This document shows, piece after piece, positions 11,448 through 22,049 of a stretch of 64,000 nt of DNA. The stretch is from NCBI GenBank assembly GCA_034770075.1, contig CM068385.1:53018746-53082745 (forward strand), read 5' to 3'. The translations under genes were made by a program, and so were the position numbers. How positions within the stretch are numbered: the stretch's first letter is position 1; each line of letters opens with the position of its first letter. Source of the DNA: Aralia elata. Taxonomy: Eukaryota > Streptophyta > Magnoliopsida > Apiales > Araliaceae. The notes under the pieces were generated by a model, which worked only from the letters and a program-made list of their open reading frames with translations, was not told the DNA's origin and ran no database searches.

Positions 11448-13770
11448 TGTAGACAACTAAAATTTGTGCATCTTTTCTCTAATAAGGGCAGAAGGGCAAA
11501 AGTGTCATTTCACCTCAAGGTCAAAATGTCTAAGTAAAAATCATAAGGCTCAGAACAAATATTTGAAGCCGCCACGATGACCTCCGAGTAACAAACTACA
11601 CAAAGAAAGACGAGTGACTATATGACATTTGCAGAAGGATGGTTTTTTCACTTTTTATCTATCTTCCAAATCTGAAATTGATCAAACTTGATGCCATTGT
11701 GTAGCTCTCGCAAAGAGCTTTTCGGATTGGTATGGCTCGTTTGCTAACTATTCTCGGTTTCAAAGCTATGGACGTTTCAGCGCACAACACAAAAAAAATC
11801 GATGTCGCGACATGAAAGTCGAGGCGGGTGGGCCCCGCCTTAGGGTGCCTATATAAGACAGTTTTTGCTCATTTTTTTGGAAGATATGCATTTTTAAAGA
11901 GAAAAAATGTGTTATCTAGAAAGAGAAATAGAGAAAATAAGAGAAAAACTTCTCTAAATCAATCTAGATCTAGTTTTTTTTCCATCAAATCTCCTACCAA
12001 TGTAGAGTCAAGTCTTCCATACAAAGCTTAAGGAACAAAAATCTATCACTCCCAAAGTTAAAGTTCTCATTTTTATACGACATCTAGCCTAGATCTAGCT
12101 TAGATCTAACTTATTTTGTAAATTGTTGTACTTGGGCTTTGTTTATTTCTAGCTAATTCTTCATTTGAGGCTCTCCTAGCATCCTAAATTATATTTAGAG
12201 GTGTATGGGTCCTATTTTTGGGATTATGGATGGTTAGAGAGGATTTCTCACGGATGAAATCTCCTCCTAATTGTCTGATGATATCTTTTTGGTAATTTAT
12301 CGATTTTGACTTTGATTCGACTCTTTTTCACTGATTATTCTTGATTGGAAGTTGTTTGCTATTGATTTCTAGGTCACCCAAATATCCTAGATTTATATCT
12401 AGTGGTGAGGGGATCCCACTTTTTGGCCGGCGAGGAATTCTCATGAATAGAATCTCCATATAACCAATCTGGGATATATTTCCGATTAGATCTCGATTGC
12501 GTTATTTTCTAAATCTATGGAATCTTAGATCTATAGATTTTGTTTCCTAGATTCTAAGTTCTTTTAATAGATCCCGTCAATATGTAATAGTCCCTCACGA
12601 TTTCGATAGCTGGTGATATCTGATTCCCTCGATGTATTTAGCAATATAATTGCGATATTATTGTTTCATTAGGCGATTTATGGATTTAGGGTTTACGAGA
12701 GTCATTTCCTAAACTTTAAATTCCGTTTATAGATCTCGATGTATTGTTTGATGTGATTCTAAATCATGTGAGCCTGAGAATGAAGGCAAGACCCTTAAAC
12801 ATCGTGTTTAACGGGAATTGATGATATTCCCACGATGGACATAGTCGACGATTATATTTGTGATTTGATCATTGTAAATGCAATTCATGCCTTAAAACGA
12901 TATCGAGGGTTCCATCCCACGAAAATTAGATTTAAAGCCCTTTGATAGTGGATTTTATTATTGCAAGGTGTTTGGAGTTATTTAGATGGCTTACATGTCC
13001 ACGGGTAGCTCCAACGCTATCTTCGATGCTTGATTTTATTTTTTGACATGCAAAAACGATTTTCGAATGAAATTGCAAAAATCTTTTAAAATTGAATCAC
13101 ACGAGGTTATTAGATTAATTCTAGGCTAAAATTAGAAGTAGTGGAAATCCTTAATTCCTATTTGACGAAAGGTTTGAAAACAATGTTTTCCCTAAAACGA
13201 CACCAAAAAGTTTTTGTCAAATGAAAGCTAAAATGAAATATTTCCTTCAAATAAAATCCTTCGTGCATAGTTCAAAGAGGCTCAAAGTTTATTTCAAGAT
13301 AATACACCCACCACGACTTTGACGATTCTAGGAGATGACACCCTAGATTCCACAAATTGACCTTAGGAGTCAACCCCTAGGTTATTTACAATTTGATTCA
13401 AAACTAGGAGACAACACCCTAGATTCCACAACGTAACCTTATGAGACGATCCATAAGGTTACTTACATTTCACGACTTGACTCTAGGAGACAATATCCTA
13501 GATTTTCTCAAATGACACAATTTATATAGGCACAACACACACTTCACATTTCTCAAGGCATTTCATTTTAAAAGGAAAACATTATGGAAGCGGTACACGT
13601 ATCTTCACGGAAGTCGGGGGGTGTCTAACACCTTCCTCTCGCTTAAGCAAGCCCCCGAACTCTATGAATCTCGGTTGCGAACCAATTTTTTAGAATCACA
13701 TAATGGGTCATCTCGATTATTAAAACCTGAAAATCCGGATGAGTTGGTACATCCATTTAAATTTTTACCA
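11448..13770 (+). mobile_element. Tat-like LTR flanked by both PPT and PBS
   Basis: 2323 bp from TGTAGACAACT to tttttacca (TG...CA). A polypurine tract precedes it, as before a 3' LTR, and 'attggcgactctgtct' follows it, as after a 5' LTR. Having both means that two elements share this LTR, or that it arose by recombination between elements. A TATA box (tatataag, 11850-11857) with a purine-rich leader suggests the promoter. No protein is encoded; the frame at 11828-12031 is spurious. Confidence 0.65.
11850..11857 (+). promoter_or_regulatory. TATA box of the Tat-like LTR
   Basis: 'tatataag' in a GC-richer setting, about 400 bp into the LTR, followed by A-rich leader sequence. Position and sequence fit an LTR core promoter. 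Confidence 0.5.
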
Positions 13771-15094
13771 ATTGGCGACTCTGTCTAATTGGCCCCCATT
13801 AAAATCAAACTTTCAAACGTCGTCGACAATTATGTCAACTCTTTTTTTTTCAAAATCACCCATAAAAATTAATAAATCTCAATTAAAATAAAAAATAATA
13901 ATAAAAATAAAGAGAAAAAAATCCCGGCGTCGACACCGACGTCCTCATTTTTGTACTTATTGTCAAATCCTTCTATAATTCCCTTGCCGTCTTTTTCATG
14001 AACTTGACTTCATACACATCTTACAATGAAATGAATTGGAGAGTGCATTCAGAATGTACCATTTACATATGAAGTCATCTTATTCCTATTTTATTCGAGT
14101 CTTCATTTCTGCTAGTGTTTCATTTTCCTTTTCTTCCACTTTCTTTTCATTCAGCACATGACAAAGTTTATGTGTTATTAAGCACAATACAGCTTGCTCT
14201 TCCAACGTCTGAAGAATGATCCATCAAACTTCTCGAGTTTGTTAATTTGGTTTAAGCTACTTTTTGCATTGTTGTCCTACATTGTAATATAGTCTTAAGA
14301 TTGTTGTAACCCGCGTCGTAGTTTTGATGTAAAACAACAATATTACCGCCTGAATCGAATAGTCGTCTACTCTTTGCTTAAGACTATATTTGGCCCTTAC
14401 TTTTAGTACACATGGTTACTGCGAATTAGTCTTCTAAGATAAGACAGACCTAGATTTTATTCTGTACTAAAATTTATTGTGCAAAAATAAATCTAGTACA
14501 AAACTATAAATGCGAAAGATATTTAACAAAAAAAAATGAGAGAGAAAAATAATAGCAAGAAAAAATATTAAAATATTATTTTTTTTCTAGAACTTGAGAA
14601 GAATTTTGATTGATTTTAAGTGATTGTTTTAGTTGAATTTACGATCTATTTATAGATTTTCAAACACCCATTGAAGATGTACCAAAAACCTTTGAACCAT
14701 TGTATTAGTTCATTCAACCAATCTATAGATAGATATTCACAACTGTTCCATTAGTTGCTTTTAATCAGTGACATTGGTTTGTAAAGTCACAATGTTGTAA
14801 CGGTCCAATATTGAAGCATTACATTGATTCAAAGCAACCAAAGTCCAACCATTGCAATGATCCAGCCCAGGCCCAACACGTAGCAATGATTTACAAGTGT
14901 AAAACGCATTTAAAAATTAAAATGCTTCGTTCACATCTGCCAAAATTAGAACTTCAGAACTCTTGTTAGAACTTTGAGCCTGTGCCAACTCAACTAACTC
15001 TTCTATTGGTTATAATGGTAGCATATAATATATTTATTATATTTATTAGATACTTTCTAGATTTGAAAATGTAACATTTGGTATTGGGGGTGCA
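13771..15094 (+). other. PBS and leader of a Tat-like element, then unassigned DNA
   Basis: Starts with a primer-binding-type sequence 'ttggcgactctgtct' at 13772-13786, comparable to 'ggtgactctgctgggga' on the minus strand at 39321-39337. An A-rich leader runs to about 13950. From there to 15094 I see no gene; frames are short and AT-rich, with 'ctatttatag' near 14650. Confidence 0.45.
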
Positions 15095-17170
15095 GTGGTT
15101 GAGGAAATTGACCCTATTACTTTTGCTTATGGACTGCTGACTTTGAAGTTCCAATATGGAGGAGAGGAAGTTCAACTGCAAGGCAAGAGCACACCTACTA
15201 CTCCCACTTTGAATATGCTCCCTGTAGAAGGACTATGGAAAGAACCACAGGAACAAGAGAATGGTTTGATGGCAGTTATCCATTCCTTGCCATGTGAGCA
15301 GACTTTAAAGGAGGATCTAAACCTCACTAGTTTTGCTATAGAAGGAAAGGAATCACAAGGAGAACAAACAATGTAGGCCCTTTTCGAGGCTTATACAGAT
15401 ATTTTTCAAGAACCAAACAGTATGCCACCAAAGAGGAGTCTTGACCATAGTATTCCATTGAAGGCTAATTCAACTTAATTTTCTTTAAGGCCTTGTAAGT
15501 GTTCTTATGATCAGAAAAATGAAGTGGAGAAGCTAGTCTTAGAGATGCTACAATTTGGAGTCTTAAGGCCTAGCCAAAGTCCCTATGCCTCACCAATTTT
15601 GTTAGTAAAAAAGAATGATGGGAGTTGGAGATTTTGTGTGGACCACATACATCTTAACTCACTCGCAATTAAAAATTAATAAATATACCATTCCCTTAAT
15701 TGATGAGCTATTGTATGAGCTAGGGAAAGTTGAGGTCTTTACTAAACTAGACCTTAGAGCTAGATATCACCAAGTCAAAATGACTGAGCAAGACATTGAA
15801 AAAACTGCATTTAGAACCCATCAAGGACTATTTGAATTTTATTGTGATGCCTTTTGGGTTGACAAATGCCCCTGATACATGTCAAAATCTCATGAATCAA
15901 ACATTTCAGCCCTATCTCAGAAAGTTTGTTTTAGTCTTCTTTGATGATATCTTGGTTTACTCCAAAATTTTGTAGAAACATTATGAACATCTCAAAACTG
16001 TATTTCAAATTTTAAGGGATAATCAGTTATATGCTAAGAAGAGCAAGTGTGCATTTGCTCAGTCACAAATTGATTGTTTGTGAAATGTTATTCCTGGACA
16101 GGGTATTTCAATGGATCCGTCTAAGGTGTAGGATGTCCTCGATTGGCATGTTCCTCATACAGTCAAACAACTAAGGGGGGCTGTAAGGCTGACAGGATAC
16201 TACAAAGGGTTCATCAGAGGATATGGATTTCTTGCTAAACCTCTCACTAGTCTTATACAAAAGGTAAATTTGATTAGGGTATAGAAGCTCAGCATGCCTT
16301 TGACCACTTAAAGCAAGCTTTAACATCGCTCCAGTCCTAACCTTGCCAAACTTTGAGAAATCATTTGAGGTTGAAACTGATGCACGTGATTCAGGAATAG
16401 GTGCAGTACTTATGCAGGAAGGCAAGCCTTTGGCTTATTTTGAGCACAGTAAGTCTAGGGGGACATGGAAAAAGGGACATGGAAATTGGACATTTCCAAT
16501 TTCCCTTGGTTTTTTTTTTTTTTTTTTGGGTTTAGTCCAAATATATTTATACTATGGATTTAAAAAAAATAAATAAAAAAAAAACATCAAAAATTAGGTC
16601 CAATTTGGATATATATCAAAAAAATGGTTGTATGGGCCCATACAACCATTTTTTTGATATATATCCAAATTGGACCTAATTTTTGATGTTTTTTTTAATT
16701 TTTTTTTTAAATCCATAGTATAAATATATTTGGACTAAACCCAAAAAAAAAAAAAAAAAAAAACCAAGGGAAATTGGAAATGTCCAATTTCCATGGCCCT
16801 TTTCCATGTCCGCGTAGGAGGACTCGAGCACAGCAAGGCATTGGGGCCCAAAGCACAGTCCTCCACTTACGAAAAGGAACTCATGGCTATAGTTGAGGCA
16901 ATGAAAAGGTGGTCTTCTTATCTGGGTCAAAGACAATTCATTATAAAGACAGATCACCAATCTCTAAGTATTTTCTGGAGCAGAAAGTGGTGACATGTTT
17001 GCTACAGAGGTGGATGAGTAAACTCTTGGGCTATGATTATCTCATACATTACAAAGGGGGAGGGGGGGGGGCAAAGAATATTGCAGCTGATAGCTTGTCC
17101 AGGAAATTTGAGACTAATCCTAAAGAAGTCTACATTCATGAGGATATGAATGTTCTTAAGGGGGAGGGAT
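15095..17170 (+). pseudogene. Chromovirus (Reina-like) pol remnant: RT and RNase H
   Basis: Remnant of a Ty3-gypsy polyprotein. It opens in the protease-RT linker (YGGEEVQLQGK), runs through reverse transcriptase (SPYASPILLVKK; VFTKLDLRARYHQVKM; active site FFDDILVYSK near 15940) and the connection (LRGAVRLTGYYKGF), to RNase H (EVETDARDSGIGAVLMQEGK; STYEKELMAIVEA; KTDHQSL). Stops and frameshifts are scattered throughout. RNase H is split by a fold-back MITE at 16461-16811. After ADSLSRK the frame jumps to VLKGEG, the usual end of a chromovirus polyprotein, so integrase and chromodomain were deleted. Gag, protease and 5' LTR are also absent. The Reina assignment is from memory of the motifs; chromovirus is safer. 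Confidence 0.75.
16461..16811. mobile_element. Fold-back MITE inserted in chromovirus RNase H
   Basis: 351 bp forming one near-perfect inverted repeat with arms of about 175 bp, centred on 'tatgggcccata' at 16636. Ends are GGACATGGAAAA...TTTTCCATGTCC. The RNase H words 'gagcacagtaag' (16442-16453) and 'gagcacagcaag' (16826-16837) flank it and look like a target duplication of 8 or more bases. It has no transposase. Frames across it are artefacts. Superfamily unassigned. Confidence 0.75.
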
Positions 17171-17514
17171 TATCAAATATTAACATATGAGTGAGTAGTT
17201 ATTATGAGTTAGTTACAAGGGTATAGCTTAGGAGTAATGAGGGTGTAGTATAACCTTCTTTTCTACAACAAGATAGTATCTCTATAAATAGTACTTGTGG
17301 GTCTGTAATTCATTTGTTATGCATTGAATGATAATTGAAAAGCTGAGAAACACGCTTGCTCTCAAACTCTCTCACACTTCTCTCTTCTCTGTATCGTCAT
17401 TTCTTTTCTAATCTCAACCTAAATTCTATTTTATTCCTCTCTAAAAGTCTGAATTCTCTATCTCTTCTCTCTAATCTCTCAGAAACTCTATGTCAGAGCC
17501 TCTAAGGCCTGACA
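17171..17514 (+). mobile_element. 3' LTR of the chromovirus remnant
   Basis: 344 bp, preceded by the purine tract 'aagggggaggga'. It ends TGACA; its first bases TATCA look like a mutated TGTCA, giving the expected terminal inverted repeat. The short length suits Reina-type chromoviruses. A 'ctctataaatag' TATA box lies near 17280. Confidence 0.6.
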
Positions 17515-18274
17515 AAATCCCTCATTTTTTCCATTGTGTTTGTGAGTTTTAAAAAGGAGAGAAAGGGGAATGACAAAAATTTAGGGGCGAAACTAATAAG
17601 TCCCTTGGTTATCAATTTTTAGAGGACACAAAAAAACCTAAGAAAAATTTGAAACAAATTTCCTCCCAAAAACCTTCTCAAAGTTGGAAAGATTTGAAAA
17701 GAAATTGATCAAAAACTTGTATAACATTTTAAGTACCAAAAATATCCTTTAGAGATATATCAATAGTAATCTCATAAAAATAAAATAATAATGTACTATT
17801 TTAAGTTAAATTTTCCTTTCAAAACTCACACACAAGTAAAGAAATTTACTCACTTTTCTTCTCATTTCTTCTCTCTCATAAATTTTAAATTTCTTCTCTT
17901 TTCTTCTCAAACTCATAAACAGTGTTCCAAAAACTTACAAACACGAGATTTGGGAAAATTTTACCCCCCAAAAAAACATACAAACATGGTGTTAAGCTCA
18001 CCCATGGTCCAGTCACTGGTGTTCAAAGAAGTTATGCTACCAAGAAAAACAGTAGAGATATGGTATAGCCTCTAGTGAGCTGGTGTTTCAGAATTAAGAC
18101 ATTTCCTAAATGAACCTTAAGAGGTTATGATCAGATGCAATTAGCAAAAGAAGTTACCGGAAGATGTCAATATTTTGTGGCAAGTACTAGTTTAGTAGAA
18201 TTTACTTATATGTGTTAATTCTTCTGGCTGAGCTTTACAGAGGGAAAAATACATATAAATAATTAAAGAAACAC
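17515..18274. other. No gene recognised
   Basis: Pyrimidine- and A-rich sequence. Short frames (for example one from 17986 reading MVLSSPMVQ) lack any recognisable motif. Nothing else supported. Confidence 0.4.
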
Positions 18275-18587
18275 ATGCCAGAAAAGAAACCTGCTGTCAT
18301 GAAACACAGCTGGAGGACCTCAAAACTTAAAAGTTCCTTGCTTAGTATACGAAAGCAAGAAACCAAAAGGTCCCAGAGCCAACAGCTGCCATTTTTAATC
18401 CCTGCTGATCATATCAGTAGCTCCCATGAACAGAATTTCGACTACATTCACAACCTGTACAAAGAGGATAGAGGCAAAAGGTCCCAGAGCCAACAACTGC
18501 CATTTTTAATCCCTGCTGACCATATCAGTAGCTCCCATGAACAGAATTTCGACTAAATTCACAACCTGTACAAAGAGGATAGAGGCA
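18275..18587. repeat. 111-bp tandem duplication in unassigned coding-like sequence
   Basis: A 111-bp unit is repeated head to tail (about 18366-18476 and 18477-18587) with about three differences. It is a multiple of three, so the plus frame 18275-18556 (93 codons) stays open and repeats 37 residues beginning KRSQSQQLPFLIP. The minus strand also has an open stretch, with VEILFMGATDM in each copy before a stop, so the coding strand is uncertain. It may be a captured or decayed host exon. I do not recognise the protein. Confidence 0.45.
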
Positions 18588-19946
18588 ACCGGAGAAACAA
18601 CTGTGTATTCAATATGATGGTTACGCATCCTTGTAAGAAATGAGTAGTCATTGATCTTCCTCCTTTTGAAGACTGACTAACATTTTTGAGTCATACAGAT
18701 CATCTTTGAGCCATCAGATTATCTGTTTCGGTTTATAAGTTCAGCTTAGTTTGAATTGCAACTTATAACAAGGGTTTCTATATTATATTGCATAAACTCA
18801 AATATAAGACAGAACCTGGGACAAACCTGTCCACTAAGGTAAAACAAGTGAAAACAACGGGGAATATGGTAGGTGTTTCTTTCAATGGAATAGTATCTAA
18901 GGAAATTAGATTTCCATTATACATATAAATACGGAAACAGGAGACATCTGTCACCTCAAACAAACATGTAAAAAGAAGACAGATATTGATGTAGTTTCTT
19001 TTAATAGAATAGATGAAGTCTGGCATCATTGTCATTTTAATTGGAGCAATTCATTAACCGCATGGTAAATATATTTCCAGTCAGTTTTCTGGAAACAACT
19101 CGCAATACGGAAAAACACACATGTTGGAGATTTCTCCAATTATTTTACATACCCACTTGAAAGAAAAGCACCGAGTACAGTGAACGAACAAAATGTTTTA
19201 TCAGCATAAAAAGAGGGATATATACTTTTCAAGCTCAAAGAGCGCTGCGTTCTCTAAGTTATGTATTCGAAAGAACAAAATTTTACTTTCATCACTCTAA
19301 AATGGAAGTCAGAACTTCAAAGTCATAGTTTCTAACTTTTCATTCTCATAAATCCCAAAAGTTTGTCATTGTTAGAATTACAACACACTTATAAGTTGAA
19401 TGGATTAGGTTAACTTTGTACCAACTAAAAGATGAAGTTTGTGTACATATTTCAAACTTAATGAATAGGTATTTCTTTCTCTTCTTAAACTTTGTGCCAA
19501 GTTAATATGACATCAATTTTTTTGGATAAAGGGAGTTTAACATTTTGCTTCAAACAAAACAGAGATGGTGTGTTAAAGTGTTTTAGTACTTTAATCTGAT
19601 AGCAGTTTGCCTTTAACAACCGAAGCGTGACACAACCTAATCTTGACATTAGGTTGGGAATGAACGAGGCATAGGGACAAACATCCTCCTATGACCCTAT
19701 TTATTTTCAATTTTATTTTTTTGATAGGTTATATCCTCTTTATGCTTGTATTTGATCCTCAACTAATGATAAATTAAAATGAGTGTGTGTCAGACAAAAG
19801 AAGGAAATGGAAATCTATTCCTGTTATTAGTTAAGCAATAGTTGGTAGCATTCATATAAGTCATTTAGCTAAGTAATTGTATAGTATATTATGGTGCAAG
19901 TTAGCAGTCAGCAGTAGGATAGTAGTGGAACAAGTTAGTACCTTTA
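18588..19946. other. No gene recognised
   Basis: AT-rich sequence without a credible reading frame, RNA gene or repeat that I can identify. The frame at 18778-19035 (minus) has no motif. Confidence 0.4.
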
Positions 19947-20341
19947 TCAAGGCTTCTCTCCTTTGGAGGTAAATTTACTCTTATTAAAAGTGTGCTTGCA
20001 TCCATTCCTATACATCTTCTATCTGTATTTAAGTTACCTAAAGTCATACTGCCTTGCATTGATAGAATTTTATCCACCTTTTTGTGGTGCTCTAATGCTG
20101 ATTCTAGACAAAAACTTTTCTTGGAAAGGAATTTGTAATCCTTTTGAAGGAGGACTTGAGTTAGATCTTTTGAGCAGGTTATGGGAGCTTTGAAGGCTAA
20201 ACTTGCTTGAAATTGTCACTAAGAAGTCCATATGGAGTAGCTTTCCTAGACCTAAATATGGTGATCCTTTTGATTCTCTTTATACTGTTCCTAAAAGATG
20301 ATCTCATATTTTGAAGGCTCTAAAGACTAACTTTAATATTT
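19947..20341 (+). pseudogene. LINE ORF2 fragment, left part (after the RT domain)
   Basis: Typical plant L1-type ORF2 sequence beyond the polymerase: LLSFGGKFTLIKSVLASIP, then LLSVFKLPKVILP, FLWC, WKGICNPFEEGGL and SIWSSFPRPKYGDP. Frameshifts and stops are present, so it is dead. The 5' end is truncated, as is usual for LINEs. The frame stops at ...NFNI where a Mutator-like element entered (9-bp target duplication at 20333-20341); it resumes at 44495. Low-copy status is unknown. Confidence 0.8.
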
Positions 20342-20489
20342 GCGTAAAATTCAGATGACCAGTTGACCACCTGAGGTGTGGTAGAAATCTCACATGACCT
20401 CCTACAGTTTAAAACCCAAAACTTAAACACCTGTGGTTGAGAGATGAAGTGATATAGTGACATTTTTCAACCAAATTGGCTATGCATGG

Positions 20490-21494
20490 TGTAGGCGAGG
20501 AAATCGTACCTCGCTCAATTAGGGTTTCGTGTTAGCTGATGATGAGAGAAATCCATGAAGAGACGGAATATGATTGAGGGTTCGAAGAGGGGAGAAGAAC
20601 GGGTAGGCAATCACCAAAGCAATACGTGGCAGAACTCTAGAGAGCCTTCTTGTGTGTTTTGGAGTGTCAGAGAATCAAAAGTGCCACCTTCTAATGAAAT
20701 GAAGGGTGTATTTATAGGGTTTCCTGGTAAATGACCATGTGCCTGGCACATGTCTGGGTCATCTGCCTGGCACATGTCTGGGTCATGTGCCTGTCATGTG
20801 ACCTTAGGTGAATTTCCAAAAATACCCTCAGTTGCTTAAAGTGATGCCTGAATCGTCCTGTCCTTCTAGCCGCCAATCCAAGTCCCTCAACAATTTCCCA
20901 ATATGAGTTGCCTTCATAAATCTTCTGCCTCGGAACTCATGAAGGCCCCTCTCGGGTCTCGTATTCCAAGATCTTTATTATTCAATCATGTTGCCTGAAT
21001 TCATCGTCAAAAAACTTCGAAGGACCTCGGCATGGCCCTAGGGTGGCCAAGCCCTAGGGGCCTAACCCTAGGTCCGTGCCTCCTTCGATTCATTTTGTTC
21101 TTCTTGACCTTTCTTGCTCAGTTTTCATCCTTTTTCCGTGATTCTTTATACTGTAAACAACTCATCTTGTCACGGAGGATTCAAGGAAGATCATTCCTAA
21201 ATCCTCATGGATTTCTTGTCTCTTTCCTTGGTTTCAATATCGTTGTTCCGTCATTACTCCGTCAAAGTCCATTTAGTGTAACATTAGAGATCATGGAGTG
21301 TGCCCCCCTAGGAGGCCAACCCCTAGGTGTCGAACCGTAGGGTGACCAAACCCTAGGGGGGATGAGGGCTCCCTTGTCCTTTTTGTTCTTCCATTCGTTT
21401 TCTTGGTTTTGTCTGTTCATTTATATTCTACTTTTCCGTCTTTCATTCAATTCTTTGGATCACGCGTGAGTTGTAACTTATACTTGGGCCCACA
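20490..21494 (-). mobile_element. 3' LTR of the Tat-like element
   Basis: 1005 bp, minus strand TGTGGGCCC...CCTACA. It matches the right LTR throughout (for example 'ggcgaggaaatcgtacctcg' and the 'gaggattcaagg' to 'aagatcattcc' join, which is uninterrupted here). It carries several 'ccctaggg' motifs at 21033-21070 and 21300-21360. Confidence 0.85.
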
Positions 21495-21506
21495 TTTGCC
21501 CCTACA
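21495..21506 (-). other. Polypurine tract of the Tat-like element
   Basis: Minus strand 'tgtaggggcaaa' directly before the LTR start TGTGGGCCC. This confirms minus orientation. Confidence 0.65.
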
Positions 21507-21924
21507 CGTGAGTCACGCCTTTTGAGTGGTGAACGTGCACAATACTTCAAGTTCCGAGTCCCACCTTGATTTTTTGTACAATTTCCGAAACATAGTTTGT
21601 AAGCGTCGAAAAATGAAGTCCCTAGAAGAAGAAACCCCTGGGGGGCCGAACCCCAGGGGGCGAACCCTAGGGGGGTCCATACTAGGACTTCTTGCTTGAT
21701 CTTTTGTCAAATCTTCCCAAATCTTGCTCAATATTCAGTTTCCTTAATTTTTTTGGAAACCAAATCAAATTTAATATTTTATGGAAATAAAATATATTTC
21801 ATATATTTGATAGATATAAGGACTAGATTGTTTCCATACTTTATGAAAACTAAAGATCTTCTATAGATTGAAGGAGATCTGATCAAATCTTTTTCCTTTT
21901 GGAAACTGGATTCTTCCTTCTCAC

Positions 21925-21932
21925 TATATATA
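21925..21932 (+). promoter_or_regulatory. TATA box for the antisense gene
   Basis: 'tatatata' followed by a C/T-rich leader of about 100 bp and then the antisense coding region. It faces away from the LTR and so would drive the plus-strand gene. Confidence 0.5.
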
Positions 21933-22049
21933 CTTGTCTTATTCTCCACCTATCTCATCTTCTCTATCCTCTCTAAGTTGCTCTATATTTTCTTCTTTTC
22001 TCCTTGAGCTTTTGTTCTTTTTTCAAAGGAGAAGTCACAAATCCGATCA

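Noticed and set aside
15095..17190. Host aspartic protease or kinase gene
   Set aside because: The FFDDIL and EVETDA motifs and the order RT then RNase H identify a retrotransposon.
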